A stretch of DNA of 64,000 bases, from NCBI GenBank assembly GCA_007644065.1, contig VJWN01000015.1:976658-1040657 (forward strand), written 5' to 3'. Positions 59,195-64,000 of this stretch are shown piece after piece. The position numbers and the translations under genes are program-made. Numbering within the stretch: the stretch's first letter is position 1; every line of letters starts with the position of its first letter. Under the pieces are notes generated by a model. It worked only from the letters and a program-made list of their open reading frames with translations, was not told where the DNA came from and did not search any database. This DNA comes from Margaritispora aquatica. Taxonomy: Eukaryota; Ascomycota; Leotiomycetes; Helotiales; Discinellaceae.

Positions 59195-60420
59195 TGGAAT
59201 CAGGAGTAATATGTCTAAAGTTTTAGATCTACTCTGTTGTTCTATTGAGAGTGTATGATCTCTGGAGAATAAGATCAGCTCTGAAATTCGGGATCCTCTC
59301 GGGTAAACAATGAAGCTTTGTGAATCATACCGTTGTGTTTCATGGGGGAATAGATCATGACGACTATATGTCAATCTTAACTTCTATCCCTATGCTTTGA
59401 AGAGACGGAAAGATTCAAATCTGAAAACTTGGTTTTCTGAGCTTGGATGTGGTTTTGTCTTTTTGTTTACTTCGATAGCGGAATGCCCTAAGCGAACATA
59501 GGCCTTTGTGAGGTATATTAACTCACACACTTTGCTTTCTGTCACATACGACCATAGACTGAGGAGAATTGGACTATCTCAACACTCTCAAGTAACTCCA
59601 GCATAAAAAGCTCAATGGACTCACTTTTCGAGAGTGAACATTGAATCGCATAGTCGGGATTAGAGAACTAAAATCTTAGTCATCATAATCAGGATCCGGG
59701 ATCTAAGATCCAGGCTCCGCGGTGATGTTCCCAAAAAGCGGCAGATTTTGGCAGAAGCGCAATTTTCTCTTCAAGCAGAACAACAACTCAGAGACGACAT
59801 AGACCGCAAAATCTACTCCTCAAAATTGTTTTGAATTCGGTCGCTATGACCTATTCCCAGCCTCCTTTTATTCAACTGTTGCGTAGAGATAGTTATCGAC
59901 AATAAGGAGTCGAACGCTGACTTTGTGGCTTTCGCCTCTTTGGATTCTTCAGCATTCCAACATTAAAAAGTCGCCGAGAGCGTAGAGTGTACTACATGAC
60001 ACAATTTAAGGATCAAAGTGTTTCCTATACTTGAAATATAGAAGCGCTGCAGTCTGAGGAGATGTTTCAGCCGGTGGTTGAAATTTCCTAGTCGGGGGTG
60101 TCAGTTGCTAGCCAGCACGTGACGTCTGGGGCTCTACTTTCTCATGCCAATTCGATATATTCGTAATAGCTTGGAGCTCCAATTCAAGCTTATTTATCAC
60201 GTAATTGTGAGATAATACAAAACCTAGAATCAATAACCATGTCTATATTTTATCCTAGTTGCTATACAAAGCTAGAGTTCCTTTCCAATAAACTTAACAC
60301 CGTGTCTGATAATCTACAACTATCAACCACCCTTTGCAAGCGGCAAAATCTTAAAAGTCCGTCGCAACTGTTCTACCCGAAAGTACAAAACTAGTAGACT
60401 AATAAGAAGTCCTGTACTAA
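59195..60420. other. AT-rich intergenic region
   Basis: 1.2 kb without a supported frame, with few long open stretches on either strand. Confidence 0.5.
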
Positions 60421-61389
60421 CTATAGCAATCGATAAATCCATAAAACAAAGAAACCAATAAATGACACAAAAAGAACTTGTGCTGGAGGCTTAAGTTCAA
60501 CTGGATCGAGGCTGTACCCTTTGCCTCCGTACCTATTGTGACTTGGTTCATACATAGGCTTATAAGATAATTCATGCTTCAACCAACGATATGTTGGAAG
60601 TTTAATACATAAAAAGCAAGTAAAGACTGTGAAATAAGCTATTGTCTGAATTCCAACCCACTGGTCTTCATTATATAGCTGTGACGACGCTTTCAGCAGA
60701 TGGACTACAGGAGAGAGTGCTCGATAAGTAGTATACTTCTCTAAGTTACTGATTATAACCACCGCAATATATACAACTATGATATAGCTGTATATTGTGG
60801 TAAATACGTTGTGGATAGTATTCTGCACGACTTCGAGAAGCTTCAATACGGCAAGGCTTTGCGGATTTACATAGTAAAGAACTTCTATAACTAAACGCAA
60901 TAGTATCATGAACAAATGGCGCAGCAGCCAGGTCGATATTATACCCTGCACCATAAATACCAAAGGTTCCAAGTCTGTGGCCCAGTTTCTCATCCCACGT
61001 ACCTCTGGCCTCCATTTCACCCAAATAATTCCATCCTTGCGTTTGACTAAAATGCACTCATTTGCTCAAGTTAAAATAGGGAGGTTGAGCTTGGTTAAGA
61101 CCATACCTAGGGGCTGGTGGTAAAGAATAGCACGCCCCCTACATGGGTCTCTTGAGGCGGGCGACCCAGCCAAAGACGGTCTGCTATTCTCTACTCCCAG
61201 CACCTCTGTAGATGAAGCGACGCTTTCGGAGTGGCTAGCTCTACTTTGACCTCGGGTCGCCAAAGGGTCTCTCTGTGCAGGCTGAAAGGTACTTTATGCA
61301 TCTAGTTGTTATTCTAGGGCTACACCTTGAACGTGGTGTCTCACTTGCGCCTTCTTCTTATTAGGTGAAGACGAGGTGTTCTCCCGCTC

Positions 61390-61417
61390 CTACTCTACCC
61401 CCCAGAATAAAGTTTAT
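61390..61417 (+). repeat. Left arm of perfect 28-bp inverted repeat
   Basis: It is the exact reverse complement of 61616-61643. Within it the C-rich half reads CTCTACCCCCCAGAATAAAG. The copy at 61616-61643 lies inside the minus-strand candidate exon 61888-61418 and encodes YSTPQNKVYL there; this copy encodes the same peptide on the plus strand. Confidence 0.9.
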
Positions 61418-61615
61418 CTAGTGGAGACGTATGGGTAGCTGACTAGAGCGTTCATCGAGTGATATATCAAGTTTTCCGCCCTTAAAAGCTCTCGAGAACC
61501 TTTTACAGCCACGCTGACTAGGATAAAAGACCCAACTTGTGGCCTGTGTAACTGTAAATAGGCAAAGCAGGGTATTTAGCCATTCAGAGTAGCGAAATCC
61601 AGCAAGACCCGTCAA

Positions 61616-61643
61616 ATAAACTTTATTCTGGGGGGTAGAGTAG
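61616..61643 (-). repeat. Right arm of perfect 28-bp inverted repeat
   Basis: The arms are separated by 198 bp. Similarity stops sharply on both sides, so these are not the ends of a longer obvious duplication. Confidence 0.9.
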
Positions 61644-61888
61644 TTTCGCAGAAGGCTGAGCAGTATAGCGCAAGGTTGAAAGACTGGGGTTTTCCCACCA
61701 GGGTGTAATTTCCCTATCCACTCCTGTTCCTTAATTAAGCTTTCATGGCTGAGTAGGGCTGAAACACAAAAACACGAGATGCCAATTACAACACGTGCAG
61801 AACTGCTGTTCCTCATTGCACCACCAGGATAAGCGACAATTCGCGTATATCGCATAGCCGGTGCCAAGACCGCAAGGTTTGGAGCCAA

Positions 61889-62216
61889 TTCCTCAACTTA
61901 GTAGTTGTGAGTGACCATCTCGTGGAATACATACAGAGAGTCTCCAGCCTGTGGGGTTTTTTTATGGGAACACCCGGTGAGCAAGGCGAGGAACCCCACT
62001 GAAGGAAGGAAGGAATGACTGTTGCAAGGCGGAATGGCTTTGAAGCAAGTCCATTAAAGAGAGCTTAACAATGCCAAAGATACCAGGTCTCTATTCCTTA
62101 TTGATTCACTTATCAGTCCAGACAGCTCAAGCACGTGTCGCAGCTCATATACTATAAAGACAGTTTTCAACCCAGATAAGCAACCGTTTCAGTCGAATCC
62201 TCATACATTCTTCGCA
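61889..62216. other. Intergenic region
   Basis: Promoter of the secreted orphan. TATAAAG lies at about 62154, roughly 60 bp before the start codon. A few more codons of the upstream membrane-protein locus may extend into it. Confidence 0.5.
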
Positions 62217-63245
62217 ATGGCCAAATTTGCGACTCTCGCTATCTTGGCACTTCTTACGCCGTCCAGTATTGCTAGTGTCATTCCTCGCGCCACTACGCCA
62301 AACTTTGGCAGATGCTCCGATCCGAGTATCGTCGTCGTCCAAGACCAAGACGGCTTGAAAGGGCCTGGATTTAAGCCACACAATACCAAGGACTTTCCTC
62401 ACGGCTCTGCCCAAGATATTACCGCCATCACAGACCTCATTTGCAGCACTTTGCATAACAACTGTCAAGCTGATGACTATACATGGACTCTTTGCTTGCT
62501 GGCTGGTAGCTCAGTGAAAGGGAAAACAGGGCAAGTCGCAGCCGACGAATTCAACAATGCCATCGCCGGAAACACCCCTACCACGACAACTACAGCTGTC
62601 CCATCGCCTACGACGCAGAAAACGCTGGTCACACCAAAAATCAACATCAAGATGTCCAGTGCCACAGTCAGTTTTGACGATCCAGTAATGGACCCCAAGT
62701 GGTGGTTCGATAACCATATGATCGCCTCAGGAGACCCCGCTATCTGTGACGAGAAGCCTATCCAAATGCCCAATAACAAATATATCACTTTTCAATGCAC
62801 CGGGGCCGACAGTCGAACGATTCCCTTTATGAAAAAAGCTATCAACGCATTAATCGACGCGACCATTGACAACACAACTGCCACAAGGGAAGAGCGCATG
62901 TTTATGCATACAGAAGTGACCTACTATCAGGGCGATGTTCTCACTGGTGGCATACCCAAGACAATGAAAATTACCTCTTGGCCGTCTGAAATGCATATTG
63001 AGATGGCGGTTGACATCCCTGATGTCGGTGGCGCCCTATCTGGAAACATGAGATACGCTATTACGCAGAATCTACCTGGCACGTGTAAAACATGCGCGTA
63101 TCTTTCTGCTCTTGGAACGGGGAGTGGTGCTGGTGTGAAAGTGGCAGAGGTGTTAGCGGGATGGGCGGATGCGTTAAAGTTGTTAGCACCAGCCACTGCG
63201 TTTGCGACGGCGCTTGTGACGTTTGGGTGTTTGGCTGGGTGCTGA
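62217..63245 (+). CDS. Secreted orphan protein
   Basis: A single exon of 342 codons. A signal peptide is clear (MAKFATLAILALLTPSSIASVIPRA). The N-terminal domain (residues ~25-115) has four Cys (GRCSDP, DLICSTLHNNCQADD, WTLCLLAG). A Thr-rich linker (TPTTTTTAVPSPTT) follows, then a C-terminal domain with CDEKPIQ, FQCTGAD and paired CKTC and CLAGC at the end. The last ~25 residues (LLAPATAFATALVTFGCLAG) are hydrophobic and might serve as a GPI signal, although the sequence ends in Cys. No family recognised. The two-domain layout with a Thr-rich linker is common in fungal extracellular proteins. Probably extracellular or wall-associated. Confidence 0.8.
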   Translation: MAKFATLAILALLTPSSIASVIPRATTPNFGRCSDPSIVVVQDQDGLKGPGFKPHNTKDFPHGSAQDITAITDLICSTLHNNCQADDYTWTLCLLAGSSVKGKTGQVAADEFNNAIAGNTPTTTTTAVPSPTTQKTLVTPKINIKMSSATVSFDDPVMDPKWWFDNHMIASGDPAICDEKPIQMPNNKYITFQCTGADSRTIPFMKKAINALIDATIDNTTATREERMFMHTEVTYYQGDVLTGGIPKTMKITSWPSEMHIEMAVDIPDVGGALSGNMRYAITQNLPGTCKTCAYLSALGTGSGAGVKVAEVLAGWADALKLLAPATAFATALVTFGCLAGC

Positions 63246-63531
63246 TAATTTAATATGTGTTGGTGTATAAGGTATGCAATTGCATATCATGACAAAGGTC
63301 ATGTGACGGTATAGGCATCAGCATACAGGTCTCTCATTGGTTCTTTGATGCAGGATTAAAGTCTAATCGGGACAAAGAGAACCTCTGTTACTTAAGTGAA
63401 TACCTCCATAGACTCAATAGAATCATCGATCACTCACTGGATACACATACACTAGCACCCTATAACATAGGTTGCTACGTATTCTGAGTGAACCTACAAT
63501 ATGGTTTCCTCGCCTCTGTTATTGATTTCAT

Positions 63532-63914
63532 TTACACAATCTTTGATTTTTCGGAGTCGTCGCTCTGGTTTTCGTGTAACCATTTGAACAAGGTCTCGTA
63601 CCAGATCAATTTCATACACCTAGATGATGCAGAATAGCCCATTATATTGCAATCACTTAGCTGTTTGTGTGCTCCAGTAGTCTCTCTGTCAAAAAATGCC
63701 TTGCAAAAGTTCTTGACATTTTCGTTTAAAACTGTACTCAGATAATCATTGTCGACGACAACCTTCAACAGAAAAGTTGAAACACCTATACTTAGCACTA
63801 CTTTCTCAAACGCTGGGGATCAAAGAAGACAGGTCTTAGTGTCTTACCTCAAGGATTTTGTTTTCAGCTTGGCGATGGCTTCATACCGGCATCTTGTGAG
63901 TACTTGAAGACCAT
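63532..63914 (-). CDS. Unrecognised small gene or 3' part of a longer gene
   Basis: An 88-codon frame (63798-63532) is open upstream. It joins through a plausible GTATGA...CCCCAG intron of about 75 nt to a short exon beginning ATGGTCTTCAAGTAC (start 63914), giving roughly 100 residues (MVFKYSQDAAFEKVVLSIGV). It has the look of the C-terminal end of fungal BTB-like proteins (LLKVVVDNDYLST; FCKAFFDRE). The remainder may lie in exons toward or beyond the window end. Strand and frame are reasonably likely; the model is not. Confidence 0.3.
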
Positions 63915-64000
63915 GAACTTAACTTATAAATTGAACTTCATTCTCATTGTGTTTGACAGACCACTTTGGGTATCTACGATCACCAAAATTCTATTTAACT

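Larger units (their letters stand above)
60421..61888 (-). pseudogene. Candidate polytopic membrane-protein locus, broken or unresolved
   Basis: Three minus-strand segments look coding but do not join cleanly. 61888-61418 begins MAPNLAVLAPAMRYTRIV, and the frame is open further upstream (VEELAPNLAV). It contains hydrophobic stretches (ARVVIGISCFCVSALLS; EWLNTLLCLFTVTQATSWVF). 61263-61104 is a Ser-rich linker. 61046-60421 encodes four membrane helices (LVFMVQGIISTWLLRHLFMILL; IYSYIIVVYIAVVII; IAYFTVFTCFLCI; VLFVSFIGFFVLWIYRLL). An intron GTATGG...TTTTAG (about 61110-61049) could join the last two. Stops and a perfect 28-bp inverted repeat (61390-61417 / 61616-61643) lie between the first and second. 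I do not recognise the family. Either the gene has unusual introns or it has decayed after an inverted partial duplication. Confidence 0.35.

Noticed and set aside
1..64000. tRNA, rRNA, CRISPR arrays and intact transposons
   Set aside because: No tRNA B-box in a plausible cloverleaf, no rRNA sequence, no regularly spaced identical repeats, and no transposase or reverse-transcriptase motif were seen by eye; small or decayed elements could have been missed.

Overview
The window is nuclear DNA of a filamentous ascomycete (Pezizomycotina). The evidence is many short spliceosomal introns (about 45-140 nt, GT-AG with a few GC-AG), a Zn2Cys6 regulator, 2EXR/F-box-like orphans, a fungal rhodopsin-domain protein, a secreted tannase and a TauD/UNC93 pair. 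The class cannot be fixed from the sequence; Leotiomycetes or a relative is only a guess. No rRNA, tRNA, CRISPR array or intact transposon was recognised. Gene models were built by reading splice junctions by eye and checking that reading phase is kept.

Layout. 1-1.1 kb: end of a Ser/Thr-rich cell-surface protein. 1.4-7.2 kb: succinate-semialdehyde dehydrogenase, zinc alcohol dehydrogenase and metallo-beta-lactamase-fold lactonase. These match step for step the bacterial gamma-butyrolactone route blcABC/attKLM (lactone to 4-hydroxybutyrate to succinate semialdehyde to succinate). Their two promoter regions hold six CreA-like TGCGGGG sites. 7.4-23.6 kb: accessory metabolism and secretion, with a rhodopsin-domain membrane protein, type-B carboxylesterase, tannase/feruloyl esterase, a divergent TauD dioxygenase/UNC93 transporter pair, a Trp-rich small secreted protein and an FMN 2-hydroxyacid oxidase. 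24-36 kb: orphan and regulatory-type proteins, with an F-box-like protein, a large HExxH zincin-like protein, a DJ-1/PfpI protein, a protein-kinase-like protein and two 2EXR/F-box-like proteins. A 2-kb gene-free stretch here holds a degenerate CGTTGCA repeat array.

37.5-49.5 kb: an MFS allantoate-type permease, then housekeeping genes (mitochondrial RMD1/RMND1-family protein and VPS41 of the HOPS complex, divergent on 282 bp), then a membrane-anchored lipase-like alpha/beta hydrolase. 50.5-57.6 kb: a Zn2Cys6 regulator divergent from a full ABCB multidrug transporter; the shared promoter carries an exact TCCGCGGA pleiotropic-drug-response element. 58-64 kb: a BTB protein, a 1.5-kb locus that looks like a broken or poorly resolved polytopic membrane protein with a perfect 28-bp inverted repeat, a secreted orphan, and the edge of an unrecognised gene.

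The best candidate for an undescribed system is the three-gene lactone catabolism module at 1.4-7.2 kb, followed by the TF/ABC pair with its drug-response element.
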